Positions 45,859 through 57,638 of a DNA stretch of 64,000 bases are shown piece by piece. Source of the stretch: Acanthococcus lagerstroemiae (taxonomy: Eukaryota > Arthropoda > Insecta > Hemiptera > Eriococcidae). The translations under genes and the position numbers were made by a program. Each line of letters begins with the position of its first letter. The first letter of the stretch is position 1. The stretch spans positions 57,077,946-57,141,945 of the forward strand of contig CM063110.1 of NCBI GenBank assembly GCA_031841125.1, in the 5' to 3' direction. A model generated the notes under the pieces. The model searched no databases, was not told the DNA's origin, and worked only from the letters and a program-made list of their open reading frames with translations.

Positions 45859-48240
45859 AAAATAAAAACTCAAAGTAATAAACGGTTTAAAAATTTGAAA
45901 ATAATGATAACAACGAAATCACTACCAGCACATTTCACTACACTCTCTGTATGACTGACGAGAAGCGAAAGAAGATACCAGCATGAAACATAAATTCAGT
46001 CATGATAATTTTTTTCCATATTCTACAGGTTTCAACAGAAACCCATTCGGTTTATTTATTTGTTTATTGTTGCTTGCTAAATGTGTGCATTCGGCAGAAA
46101 ATTGTTGCCGAATCCATGTCAAAAATACAATTACTAGGTATCAGTCGATTGCGCGCATTTAGCAATCGTGATGCAGATTGCGCGCAGCCAGCAGATTGGA
46201 TGCAGAATGCGCGCTTTCGGCAAAATGTTTGGTGACTGCGCACATTCGTCAATTGCGGGATCTTGTCTACAAGGAGCTCAGCTGTTGAAAGTCGTGCAAA
46301 CAGTCGATTCAGTTTCTCGACGTGAAAATTGATATCACCTTTTGTATTAGTCCGATCAGTGTGATATAGAGTTGTTGGCAACCTGATTGACAGCACAAAA
46401 TTTGATGTCGCCACACTGTATCGACAGCGGTGATATAATCGACCTCGACTTTAGGGTCACATCAGCATCTACAAGACTTTTATACCTCTACGCGAAGTGA
46501 TTGGCGACTCAGAATGATTTCGGGTTTCGTGTATCGCCATTTATCTCGTTTTTTGACTCGACTGTGTTCCTAGGGTTATGGGGAAAATACACAGTATTAC
46601 GACGGGCGATTACTGCAGTGTTCGAATCTTTTTGTCCTGTCAGAATATTTTTTTACCGCATGTTTTGCTGCAATTGTCTGTGTCCGTGCTTGCGTCGGGG
46701 CATTTCTTCAGATACCTGTTAGAGGCTGACCTATTCTACCCTCCTCTAATTTTTACAATTTCTTTTCTCCCTCTCTAGTCCCTGTTTTTGGCTCCCACAT
46801 TTTTTTTTCACAGGTGTCCAGATGCTTCTGGCTCTCGGTGTATTTACGCAATCCCAGATTGATAACGTACTTAGATAGTAAATAGCCTGGTAAGGCGCAG
46901 CAAAATGAAACGAGGTTTGTAGTGTATTATTTCGGTAGATAGCGCTGACTACCGGCCATTCGTTTCCGCTGTGTACGTCATTATTACAGTCACTCCGTTT
47001 GTACATTTACCCCGCTGCACCTTAATACAAAATTACAAAATTTCGATTCTATTATAAGTTTTATTTGGTTTGGTTTTTTGATCCTGAATAAGTAAAAAAA
47101 CTTTTTTTTTTTACTTTTAGAGGTATTGCAGTCATCCTCCTCTCCCTACGGTGACTGCACTCTGGCTTGGTGGGAGGGTAACATTCATATATACAAGAAG
47201 GAAAAGAGTGGTGTTGCGATTGTTTTGCACTTTCGAGACACCACTGGCGGAAACAACCGATTTTTATTTCAAAAGACATTTTGCTTTTCACCTTCCGTAT
47301 AAAGCGGATTTCAATTTCTTTTGTTCGTTGTAAGCTACTAGGAGAACGACGTCTATCCCACCTAAAGTTTACGATTTACGGAAACTCGTGGCGAAGATGG
47401 GTTGAACAAACAAGTTAAAGAAATGGTGTGACGTGTGAGGGGTTCACATCACCAACACTGCAATCTACGACAGTAAATTAACTCAGAAATCTTGAATCTC
47501 CTTTGAATTACCTTACTAATATCGAGTTACCAGGAAACGCTATCGTTTCTCTTTCCATTCCAGAGGTAGACGTACGTAAAAACCAGAGCCGGCGTAAAGT
47601 AATCAACGCGCACGAGGCTTTCAGATACATTTACTCGTGTACAAACGATCAAAGAACAGAGACAGAGTGCGAGAGAAAGGAAGAGGAGGAGAGAGAAGAG
47701 TGTAACGTTTCCTATAAGCTTCGACTTCATTAAACTTTACTGTGCGTTTTTCGATGTTGTGCCGAAATACAAAACTCATTTGCCATTTGCTATTTCTAAT
47801 TTACTCCACTTCGTCCTCCCGACGCGGTGTCGTCAGAAGCTCGCCGAAGTGTGTCGAAAACGAAGCACCCCGGGAAGCTATACTAGGTCCATTTTTTCCC
47901 CCCGTTAGACCGAAAAGTTCCGGATTGCCCTACAGTTCCATTTTATAGTCGCCAATACCACTGATGTATGTTATTTCTTGTACCTATGTGTTCGCTGATA
48001 GGCGAGTTCACTTTACAATGACGTTAAACAAAACAAAACTGCATTTTGTGCTATTCAACTCGACTGCTCGTGACATTTAATTTCAAAATACGCTACGGAA
48101 ATACGTATTAATTGAACGCAAACGTTTTTTTTTTTTTTTTTCTAATCGAAAGCTCTGTTTCCGAATACAAATCCAAAACGTGAAATGACCGACTTCGACG
48201 TTGAACAGCGTAACAAGTGAGTTATTTCCTGAAATAACAT
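45859..48240. other. Non-coding stretch
   Basis: A local cluster of GCGCGCATT/GCGCGCAG/GCGCGCTTT with CAATTGC/GCAATCG (46150-46260) looks like short degenerate repeats. The purine-rich strand AGAGAAAGGAAGAGGAGG... lies at 47660-47700. No gene, exon or RNA could be supported. Confidence 0.4.
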
Positions 48241-48244
48241 CCAC

Positions 48245-48419
48245 ACAGGATTAGAGCACCTATGACACCCGAGTATCTCAATACGCCAACTTTGGGCGTT
48301 CCGCGCCCGTCGATGCTAAGCTGACAACGCGGTACGCTCCGCATAGTCAATTCGGCATCGACGGGCGCGGAACGCCCAAAGATGGCGTATTGCGATACTT
48401 GTGCTCGAACAGGATTAGA
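48245..48419. mobile_element. Foldback/MITE family F, copy 3
   Basis: The arms pair around position 48335. The core ACGCGGTACGCTCCGCATAG equals copy 2. The outer segment TTTGGGCGTT on the left (48291-48300) pairs with AACGCCCAAA on the right (48371-48380). The direct repeat ACAGGATTAGA is present on both sides (48245-48255 and 48409-48419), of which 7-8 bases are probably the target duplication and the rest element end (TAGAGCAC/TCGAGCAC). Confidence 0.85.
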
Positions 48420-49244
48420 AACCATATTGCGAATACAATGGGAGAAAGTGGGAGAAATCGCTTCTTTCAGAGGAAAACACTGAAATCAGCTTCACAGATG
48501 GTAACGTCTTACGGCCTCAAATGAGCCTGCCAGAGTCTTTTGATGAATTTCAAGAAATCCTGAAAAAAAGTGAAAGAGTCTCGAAAGTTGTAAATATAAG
48601 TCTTCAAGAGTAGTAGTGAATTTTAAATAAGGGCCAAAGAGACTTCCAACGTCTTAAGCAAGTTTTCAAGAAAATTAAACGAGTCTTGAAAAGGTCTTAA
48701 CGAAACTCAAGTCTTGAACAAGTCATGGGTGGTCTTGGCGAAACATAAAAAGTCTGGATGAGTCTCAAACAGTGTCTGCTTGTTGTAAACAATTATTGAA
48801 GCATTTTAAAATTCTGACCCGCAGTTTTGAAGAGTTGTAAAAAGCCTTGAACGAATCTAGATCAGTCAGTTAGTTTCAAAGAAAGGCTTTAAAAAGTCTT
48901 AAACTAGTCTGAGAGAGTTTTTTAAATGAACACTGAAGGATTGTAGTTAGCTTATACGAGTCGTAAATAGATGTAAGAATTCTAAACATTTTTGATAGTT
49001 AGGGCTAGGATTTTTATGCGCTAAAAACAGTAAAAAACGCGCTTATAATAAGCGGTTAAAATCTGAAGAAAAAAAACACATAAATATGCGCTGTACAACC
49101 GAAAAAAGTATAAATAAGTGCAATAAAAATATGCCATCATGGGGATCAAAATTCAGGTATTTTCAACGCGCTTTCAAAAACCCTATCGAATCGTACGTAT
49201 AGCGAAACCAGATGAAATGTAGAGCAGACAAACATCATCAAAGT

Positions 49245-49268
49245 ATTATTTATTTATTTATTTATTTT
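49245..49268. repeat. (TTTA)n microsatellite
   Basis: About six TTTA units inside the outer hAT-like element. Confidence 0.85.
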
Positions 49269-49679
49269 TCTGCTAATCTCTAATTTTCAAGTCCAGAGCC
49301 GACCCTCTTCCCGCAGCTAGCTGCTTGTTAAAACTTTGAAGACCAAAAAAATAAAGAAACCTGAAAATATCACAAATTTTGTATTTTTTGTTGGTTCTTC
49401 CCCCCCCCCCCTCATTTTGTTGGCCGATTTTGCATTTTTCCAAAAAAATAAAAGCACTAATGACCAGAAAAAGGCCTAAAATAAGCAAAATCTTGACGTT
49501 TTTTGTCTAAAATAGGCATTTTTATGCTTTTATACCCAAAATATGCGAAAATATGCGCTATAAACTTTCACCATTCGTCTCAGAATTGCATGAAACGTGA
49601 AAAGAATTGCGCGGAGAATCCCAGTTGCGTCCCAGACATGTCTGAATTGCGTCCCATATATTTCCCTTCCCACTTAACC

Positions 49680-50026
49680 AGACTTAGGACTGGCTGCAAA
49701 GTATTGCAGGTGTGGTTAAAAATATCACTGGATCTTGCCCCGAGTGATTTTCATCTGTTTCCATCCTTAAAACGTCATTTGGGCGGGAACTGCAATGACG
49801 CGCTCCAAAAGGAAGTCACAAACTTCTTCAAAAATCAACTCCCTGAATTTTGCCAAATGGGCATTTCGAAGCGGAAGGATGGGTATCAGAAGTATTTGAA
49901 GGTTGATAGTGATTATTATAGAGAAATAGTGTAACTCAAATCCTAAATAAATTTGGTTTTATATTGAACTTTTGTCCACTCTTAATCATTTTACAGCAAA
50001 ACAGGACTTACTTTTGGGATTGCCCC
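49680..50026 (+). pseudogene. Mariner-like transposase C-terminal fragment
   Basis: The plus-strand frame contains SLDLAPSDFHLFPSLKRHLG, the third-aspartate region of mariner-type DD34D transposases. It is followed by ALQKEVTNFFKNQLPEF and a KRKDGYQKYLKVDSDY tail ending at a stop at 49932. The residues before it (TGCKVLQVWLK) resemble the usual region preceding the motif, but the first two catalytic aspartates and the DNA-binding domain are absent. The open frame starts earlier at 49503, but that N-terminal part is unrelated host-element sequence. After the stop, about 90 bp lead to CTTACTTTTGGGATTGCCCC, a likely mariner 3' end. The fragment lies within the larger hAT-like element. Confidence 0.82.
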
Positions 50027-51560
50027 TAGTGATGTGGATTAATCGATTAATCGATTATTTTGAATTACCAAAATCGTCTAATCGATTATTTTCGTACTCA
50101 CCTCTAAAACTCCGTAATTGCTAATGATTGAAATTCCGTAATTGCCAGTGATCTTATGGATCGCTAAAAATTAAAAGAACTGAAGCACAAACTCGGTACA
50201 AAAATAAAAATGTATAGGAATTTTGAAATCGCAGTTAATACTTAATAGTTATTTATGAATTGAGTAGTGCCATGGAAAAAGGGGATTTCTACAAAAACAC
50301 AGTTCTCTGGAAATCGTTTATAAAGGATTTGTTATGGTAGCACAGTTGTTCTGTTCAAGTTAGAATTACCCAATTTGGAACATTTATTAGGGCAACACTG
50401 CTGGTACTATTTTCGTAGTGATAAAGGGTGTGCAGTGATTACAATGTATGCAGAGAGCTAACAGCTGAGCCAGAAAAAATCCCCTTTTTCCGGTTCATGA
50501 TTTCACTCTAAATGACGGCTAAAAAATTGGTATGTATTGTAAGAAAAACAACTTTAATGAATGCAGTACAGTGTACAAAACCTTAGTCTATTATGTAAGT
50601 ATGAAACATTTTTTATTAAAAAACATTTTTTCTGTACCAATTTTTTGCCTTTTTAGATACAAATTTCATAAGCGAGCGGACGTCATTGATTTTTGCAGCT
50701 TTAGGAACCACAAGTAACATGACATTTAAAAATTTTTAAATCATTAAAAAGGGGGAAGTAGATTGCACTGGCTTCCATTTTCAACAACTTATAACGCATG
50801 ATTCTACATTTTTGAATACCATACTTCAAAGTTTTGCTCACTGGATGAAGACAGGTAAATGATTTGAAACCTGTAGCCCAGTCGCGAAATGTTAGAAAAT
50901 GCTTTAAGATGAAAGGAGCCGGTGATAAGCGTGATGCGCGAAAAATTCGAACATAGTCTTCCAAAGTTTCAAGTGGGAAAAAAATTGAATTGTGTTTACA
51001 TAAAATTTGTGATAACTCTAGATTGGAACGAGATATCGCGATGCGGTAAACGACACCATCTATAGGACAGTTCATAGAACTAAATTAAATGTAAACACGA
51101 AGATAGGGATTTTGGTCGAAATCCCCTTTTTCCATGGCACTACTCAATTATGAGCGTAACTTAGTAAACTTTAAACCAGGGCCGTTAAAATAAAAGCGGA
51201 ACGTAACGGAACAAAATAAATTGAACGAAACGTAGTCAAGTAACGTAACGAAATAAATACAAACAGGAGAACGAAATTCTGGAACGAACCAAAATTAACT
51301 TTTGTTACAAATATTAGAATGGTAACGAATCAAAATTTTTTCGTTACTTTGATTTTGTTCCAACCTATGTCGTGTGTAATAAAAAAGAGTCTAATTCAGA
51401 TAAGTTGTGGCAAAAATTTGATAACGAATTAATTGATTAATCAAAGCAAAATAATCGATTAATCGACTAATTTAGGAAATTAAAATAATTGAGATTTTTT
51501 AATAGATTACTTTTAATTAATCGATTAATCGATTAGTGATCGATTATTCCCACATCACTA
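50027..51560. mobile_element. Second hAT-like TIR element (ATCGATTAATCG ends)
   Basis: The left end TAGTGATGTGGATTAATCG is mirrored on the right by TAGTGATGTGGGAATAATCG. Both are followed by several ATTAATCGATTAATCG units (50040-50095 and 51430-51550). Ends of this type occur in hAT elements. The flanks ATTGCCCC and GTAGTTAC do not match, so the target duplication is lost or one boundary is wrong. There is no transposase. Near the right end, 51185-51350 carries repeated AACGTAACG/GAACGAA phrases. Confidence 0.6.
50259..51148. mobile_element. 890-bp TIR element (inner member of nest)
   Basis: The arm segments 50258-50289 and 51118-51149 are perfectly complementary over 32 bp (ATTGAGTAGTGCCATGGAAA and onward to GGGGATTTC). 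If the ends are ATTGAG, both flanks read TATGA (50254-50258 and 51149-51153), a 5-bp target duplication. The perfect arms make it younger than the element around it. The minus-strand frame 50701-51075 (124 codons) has no family resemblance that I can name and no clear transposase motif. Confidence 0.72.
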
Positions 51561-52115
51561 GTAGTTACGTGTCGTGTCATCGTCATTCCCATTGTAATCT
51601 ACATACACGTACTAACATGAAGAATGATTACAGGAGTCATTTTAATTCTAACATCGACTGTCTATTTCTGGATACACTTCGGACGCAATTGAGACATGTA
51701 CCTTTTTTTTATTGAGACGCAATTGCGATATATCGTTTTTTTTATTCTCCCGTACGGGACGCAACTGGGGTGCAGCCGAACTGCGATATGGGGTATCTGG
51801 TGCAGCAGGAAAAAATATTATGCGGCATCATATAAATCCTAGCCCTATTGATAATGTTCCGAAGAGTCATGGTGAAGCATGAAATAATCGTAGAGGGTCA
51901 CAAACGAATTGTAAAATTTAAATAAATTTGTCTAAAGGATTCTTACATGAACGCTGAAGATGGCATGACCTCAGATAGTTTTGAGAATCGTTCCTCTTCC
52001 ACAGCAAGGAAAGAATTTGGATAGAGTTCTGATTGACATTAGAAATTCACTGAAAAATCATCGTCAAACCGAGAATTCAATGAGTTGAAAGAATTTGACG
52101 TCTCATTTTGAAGAG

Positions 52116-52453
52116 CATTTTTAATAGCCAGCAGTACATAGGTACCGTTCAGAAGCATTAAGTACGTACTTCTCTGTTGCCTACTCATTCAATTATCATG
52201 AGGGCAAGGAAAGGATCTACGAATTCTCAAGGAAGTGGTCGATAAAACTGTATAACTATTCATTCCTACATATTTTGGGTTGCTCTTCTGAGGACAGCTC
52301 TTTGGTTCCGCCTTTGTTAGAGACGATCGGTTAATCGCATCAATGTATTACTCAGTACATAAACAGGTAGCTAGGTACTTAACTCACGTATTGTCTCCTC
52401 ATAATATTTTCGAAATACGAGTATCTTTCAGTCAGCAGAAATCTTTTGAAGTG
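52116..52453. other. Non-coding spacer
   Basis: Nothing recognisable beyond the fading edge of the AAGAGTCTTGAA-type repeat. Confidence 0.4.
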
Positions 52454-52710
52454 ATATGTGACCTGCCAGTAAGGAAGGGACCCGTGCGCAAAGAAATCAT
52501 TTTTGTGATAACAACTGTTTTTGACTAATTTTTGGCCGCTCTTTCGCGTAGTGTTGTCGAAAAAATTCTAAAAATTTTTCCCAAACTGCTGTAAGTCATC
52601 AAAGTTGAGTGTCTCCATAACATGAAAACGTTATCGATTTTGTTTATCCGCTCTCCTGTAAAATTTACGTTTTTGTGCTCAAGTCCTTTTCTTCCTGGCA
52701 GGTCACATAT
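52454..52710. mobile_element. 257-bp MITE with TGTGACCTGCCAG ends
   Basis: ATATGTGACCTGCCAG at 52454-52469 is exactly complementary to 52695-52710, and weaker pairing continues about 20 bp inward. If the ends are TGTGACC, TA flanks both sides, which would be a Tc1/mariner-type duplication. There is no coding capacity. Confidence 0.6.
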
Positions 52711-53337
52711 TTGCACGGAAAATGTAATTTACAATACAAAATACATACTAACATGTATATTTTAGTACATCTGGTCTTGAAGTATTGTCAGATTTGGAGA
52801 AAAAAATATGGGGATATACCCCACCTATCCCCCTCCCACCATGGCTAGGAGAAAAAGTAAAATTCTAGAGCTTATCAACTAAAATTTTAGGCCGTTTTCT
52901 TTAGTTGCCAAATTCAAATTAGCGCGGAATTTTTTAAGTCCGCCGCTATTTTACCTACAGATTTTTTACCTACCCTCCCCCCGCCCTTGGAAAACTTTCT
53001 ATTTACACAATTTCAAAAATTCAAAAAATGGACCCCAAGGCCCAAATTTGACTCCTTCAAGTGAACAAGTTTGACTTGGCTGAAAAAGTTTAACAAATTG
53101 TTAGAACAGGTGTTGGTGTGTGCGTCGCTGAGCTTGAAAATTTAATCGAATTTCTGATTTTGTTCCAATTTAGGCTCCAACCTGTCCTCCTACTTTCTCG
53201 TTTGACGAGTCTAATTTCTCTTACCTGAAAAATTTGAACAAGATATCGGAATACGGGTTTTTTAAAGTCGCTCATTTTCAAAATCAAATTAAATCTAAGA
53301 TACAACCTTGATTTGGGCTCCGAAAATTATGAAGTTG

Positions 53338-53830
53338 GTTTCCTTTTTTGAAGAAGAAAATCGTCTCGTTCTCGAATGAGTAAACCTTTTTTACTTCAGA
53401 AAAATTGTTTCTTTTCTTGAAGAATGAGAAACTTATTGGAAAAAAGAAAAAGAAGGAAACAACCCTATTTTATTCATCTGTGAAAAAAACATTCGTTCTT
53501 TTTTTAGAAAAGAGAGAAAAATGATCTGTTCCCGTAGATAAGCCGAACATGGTGCTTATATTCGAGGTGAAATGAAATTTCCTTTTCTTGAAAATTAGAA
53601 AACATGTTGATTTCTTTTAGGAAAAAAAAAGTCTAGTTTTTCCCTCGCTAAGAAGCGTTTTGTTCTTTCCTTTGAGAAATGAAAAGAGAATCACTCCTTT
53701 TCCTCTTTCTCAGAGTGAAAAGAAACTTATTCCTTTCCTCACGAGAAGTGATGAAAAATGCCTGTTTTCTTTACTTAATGAGAACAACTTTACTTTATTC
53801 TTTTTAAAAACTGAAAACCCTGCAAACATT
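53338..53830. repeat. About 33-bp degenerate minisatellite, C/T then A/G rich
   Basis: Units of the form CTTTCCTT..GAGAAATGAAAA recur, most clearly from 53668 with lengths of roughly 32, 36, 34 and 31 bp. More diverged units lie upstream to 53338. The plus-strand frame 53660-53905 shows the same period as a repeating Phe-Leu...Glu-Lys pattern and is a by-product of the array. Confidence 0.65.
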
Positions 53831-56161
53831 TTTTCGAAGAAAAAGAAGAAATTTTTTTTAAATGTAATTTTGAATAACAAAAAAACCTGTTTCTTTTCTA
53901 TGTGAATTTTTAAGAACAAGTATAAAATCTCAAATTTTGAGAGAAAAATAACTCCTTATGTACACCACATCTCGTTATAGCAGATCCTCGATATATCAGA
54001 AATTTTTCAATGTGTATTAAAGGGGCTTCACGCCGGGACCAAGTCATTTCCTTATTACAACCGGTTGCTCGCGAGCCGCTCACGATGTTCGAAAAAATTT
54101 GCCCCCCCCCTTGCATGTGTAATTTGTATTTGAAGGGGATGGAATACTAAAAAAAATAGCCTGGAAAACCTGGAAAAGTCAGGGAAAATCATTTCCGAAC
54201 AAGAATGGACACCCTGCAGTGGCCGGAAGAGCTGGGGTATCTACTATCTAGTGTCTTCTTCTTGAGATGAATAGGTGCTGGCATGTTCCAGCTTGATTTT
54301 AATTAAGCCTTTCGATATCTCTGCCCGATCCGGCCAAGAGCATGTGCCTACCAACTTCCTGATTGCACCGTAATGATCAAACTCCCCAGCTATGGGCCGG
54401 GTTGTACAGGCTTAAGGCCTACCCACAAAGCCTCCACGTAGGAACGTGTATCGAGCATCCGTTTCCATTCCAACCGTCGCCACGAAATTCGTACTCGAAA
54501 TAAATCGCGAAAACGTACGTTCTTTACGTCTCGTGAAATGTAATAACTACCGTTCTTCAGTGCCCAAGCTCCTAACCGGACACGTCAAATCAAAAAAATT
54601 AGGCTTCAATTTTGCCATGCATGCTACACATCGATGATACGCTCACGAAGGAACATTGATAGGAGGGTGTCTAAAATAAATGAGGTTCGCAGCTCCTACT
54701 CTCCGGTCTTCGCGATCGTTATACGTGCGTCCCGGGGGCGAAATGGAACTTTTCTTTCCGGACGCGAATGAAAGGTCAAAACCGTTTTAATCTCGCGGAT
54801 TACCCGGGTTGAGCAAACAAAACAACAATTACTCAGTTGCGCAAATTTATTAGACAGGACGATCTTGCGAGCACACAGCACGTAACAATTCCTCGCCCGT
54901 TTTTTATCCATCGGAAAAATTCTAAACTTTTAACTCGCGAAATTGGACGAAGAGAGAGAGAGAGAGCCAAAGTGGCACAGTGTGAGAGGGAGAGCGAACC
55001 AGTGTAGCAATAAAACGAGAGCAACCCAGTCGGGTCCACAGATTGACGAAACTTTCCACGTTATCGTTGGTGTTTTTTAATGCACTGGAAGTTCGCTCGT
55101 CTCAGTTACCACCGACTAATTGGTAAATCCAGCAGTCTTTTTTCTTCGGTTCCGTTCCGTTCCTCTGTTGTGCCGCAGTCGGTGCAAAAACCCTTCGAAA
55201 GGTAATAAATTATTCCGGGCTGTACGCGAAATTAGCGTTCGGCGGCGAAGTGCTCTCTGAAGTTTTCGATGGATTCGAGTGTAAAAGGCAAAAAAAAAAA
55301 AAACACAAAAATCCGCATTGATCCCGCGAGCTGTTCGACTTCGGAGAGGCTGCCAGGTTAAATGATGAAACCGAAACGATTACGTAGGTATTCGGCTTCG
55401 CCAGAAGTTGGCTGTTTTCGAAGTAAACTTAACCCAAGTATTTGAATTATTAGTCGCGAAACCGACGAGCTAATCGGAATTCGTACTCGAGATAACCCGG
55501 TGCCGGGTACCGTACGCGCCGTATCGCATCGTGCCGTGCGGTGTCGCGTGGCACGGCGACGTATTCCTTGTTTGCCATTCAATGCCGGAACGACGTCGGA
55601 AACGGAATATTTATTCTATATCATTGCGTGTTAACCTGGATGGCAAAATTGTTAAATAACAAATCGTGTTTGTTTTGGTAATAAGATGAAAATACAGGAA
55701 AGATGAATGACGCACCAACTTCGCCCGTATCGCGGCGAGAAGTAAGGCCTAATACAGCGCGATCAGTCGTAACTGGAATTTGGAACAATTTTGTCGACTT
55801 CCTGCCGAGTTGTGTACGCGAACAAGGGCATGCTCCTGCTTTTCGAATATGATGCGAACACGAAAAAATGGGCTCCTCCGGCCGCTCATTTCACCCGCCC
55901 TGCGTCGTAAACATTGGTGTCATTCGAAAAATGTAAAAATGTACCGATTCCGACTCACGTAGGAATGTTGGAAATTGTCTCTTCGGATAGCGTCAATTTT
56001 CAACTTCATTTACAGACGTTGTTACACGACAGTTTTCGTTTCTCACTTTTTCTTAAAGCGTCTGCATGTCATAGCAGATATTTAGTAGACGTAACGTACG
56101 AGTTCATCGGTCCTTATCGAGTACGGTGATTCCTGACGAATCGGCTAAGTCCGACTTGAAT
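53831..56161. other. Non-coding stretch with CpG-rich part
   Basis: 54150-54185 holds the short tandem phrase CCTGGAAAA(C/G). From about 54690 to 55640 the DNA becomes rich in CpG, with a GAGAGAGAGAGAG tract near 54951 and AAAGGTAATAAA near 55199 that could serve as a splice donor. It could be the 5' region of a gene lying outside the window, but no coding exon is visible, so nothing is called. Confidence 0.35.
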
Positions 56162-56430
56162 TACAGTGTATGCCGCTTAAAGTGATCACGCTTAATAGAA
56201 TAACTCGGTTAATTGAATCAAAATAAGCAGGAACGGAATGGCTGTATCTATTTGTATATTAATTTCGTCGCGTAATGTGCTCAGAATGCCGTTTAATGGA
56301 ATCAGGTTTTTCCGGCATACGTCAATTTAAAGAGTAACAATACTCATATGAAATGATCTCATAGCCTGTTATCTGATGTCATTCTGCATGTTCATGTAAG
56401 CACTGCTGTAATCATCGTCAACGGCATAAG

Positions 56431-56895
56431 TTGTTTCGTGCGAAGTCCTGGCAAGACGTTACAGACAAAACAATCAGGAATTGTTTCCGTAAAGGAGGTT
56501 TTGCCATTCAGTCTAACGAAGACGATGATTATGATCCCACCCCCCTACCAACTCCAAACGACATGGACGAGGCTGAATTCCAAGTATGGGTAGCCATTGA
56601 TGAAGATGTTCCAACTTCAAGTACATTAACAGAAGAAGACGTGTGCACCCAGATTATGGTCTCTAAGGAGGAATCGCCAGATGATGTTGATGACGAGGAT
56701 GAGGATGATGCTGTTCCCCAACCACCTTCTCACGCAGAAATGCTGAATGCCTTGAGGACACTGCGCAGAGCCTTTCAATTCCATGGAGAAGCATTCGACT
56801 TGCATTACACTTATGAAAAATGTGTGCTGGGAATGATCGAGGAAACTAAGAAACAAACCCGAATTCATCATTATTTCTCCCAAAAAAATCCATAG
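56431..56895 (+). pseudogene. Tigger/jerky-type transposase, C-terminal 154 residues
   Basis: The open frame starts inside the family's usual sequence at AKSWQDVTDKTIRNCFRKGGF, the block that follows the DDE domain in pogo/Tigger and jerky-like transposases. It continues through an acidic linker (EESPDDVDDEDEDDAVPQPP) and a helical tail (MLNALRTLRRAFQFHGE) to a natural stop. Full-length relatives are 450-600 residues, so about two thirds are missing, including all catalytic aspartates. The frame is still uninterrupted, so the deletion may be fairly recent. The listed Met is only the first in frame. Opposite-strand frame 56626-57063 is a shadow. Confidence 0.88.
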
Positions 56896-57205
56896 TAAAT
56901 GTACATATGTAAGAATCTTACGTCTACTTATCGTTCCTGTCGATTCCTGATTCCTTTTATTTCTCATTTCTCGCTTCTCCTTATCGTCTTTCATCAAGTC
57001 ATAACCTGACTCGACCTGATGACGGTACTCTTCCTTCTTTCCTCCCTTATCAACTACATTCACCTCGTCGATCGTTCGGTTCTTGTACTTCAGTGTCTAT
57101 TTAGCTGTCGTCTTTTGCGAACTTGATTTTGAATTCGCCTCAATAAACATTACGTGTGCATTCATACTTGTTCGCTTTATTGGTGCTCCGCTTGAACGAA
57201 CTTAC

Positions 57206-57638
57206 ACATATGAAGATACGGTTTCCAAACTGCCCTTAGTCCAAAAATTATTTTTTAGGGAAATCGATAAAAACTGTGCTACACTGTACCAGTTCATTTA
57301 AAACTTCTGTAAATGGTACAACCGAGTAGCCTGAATCCTCTACCATACTACCAGAGACGCACAAAAATGAGAATATAGCCTATCTAGAATTATTGAAGGA
57401 AAAGTGATCGAAAGTCGTGGACAAAGGGCAGTTTGGCACTGGACGTAATACATGAAGGTCCCTTTCTTCCTGTCAGCTCACCGCTGCTCTTTGAATGCGC
57501 GTAATGACCATCGAACGAGGTATCGAGATTCTATAAAGTTACTTTTGTAGTGCTCGCATTGGCCACTAGGTAGCGCTGAAAACCGCATTTCGATTTTTTT
57601 TGGACTAAGGGCAGTTTGGAAACCGTATCTTCATATGT
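57206..57638. mobile_element. 433-bp MITE with 42-bp perfect inverted repeats
   Basis: 57206-57247 is exactly complementary to 57597-57638 (core GATACGGTTTCCAAACTGCC, then CTTAGTCCAAAAA). Identical arms mean a young insertion. It lies inside the Tigger element, so it arrived later. The outermost ACATATG is itself palindromic, so the target duplication cannot be fixed; ATAT is one reading. There is no coding capacity. Confidence 0.85.

Larger units (their letters stand above)
49000..51847. mobile_element. hAT-like element of 2.85 kb (outer member of nest)
   Basis: The terminal inverted repeats TAGGGCTAGGATTTTTATG (left) and TAGGGCTAGGATTTATATG (right, reverse strand) agree at 18 of 19 positions. 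The flanks are TTGATAGT (48992-48999) and TTGATAAT (51848-51855), a 7-of-8 match. An 8-bp duplication and TAGGG ends are typical of hAT transposons. Subterminal GGACGCAATT-like repeats lie at 49620-49660 on one side and 51690-51775 on the other, in opposite orientation. No hAT transposase of its own is visible. The interior is occupied by the three insertions or fragments below. Confidence 0.78.
48530..52115 (+). repeat. Old degenerate AAGAGTCTTGAA-type repeat, split by transposons
   Basis: Variants of GAGTCTTGAA and AAGTCTTAAA recur irregularly from about 48530 to 48990 and resume after 51848 (GAAGAGTCATGG, GAATTGTAAAATT, CATTTTGAAGAGCAT). The intervening 49000-51847 is an inserted transposon with its own target duplication, so the repeat field predates it. 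Confidence 0.5.

Noticed and set aside
46064..46414. 116-codon minus-strand frame overlapping a 77-codon plus frame
   Set aside because: Both are open through a short GCGCGC-rich degenerate repeat; no similarity and no supporting start or exon structure.
50701..51075. 124-codon minus-strand frame as a transposase of the inner nested element
   Set aside because: No DDE-type spacing, zinc finger or helix-turn-helix pattern is visible; too short and unrecognised.
53660..53905. 81-codon frame with periodic Phe/Leu/Glu/Lys pattern
   Set aside because: The period equals that of the underlying ~33-bp minisatellite; it is a by-product of the repeat.
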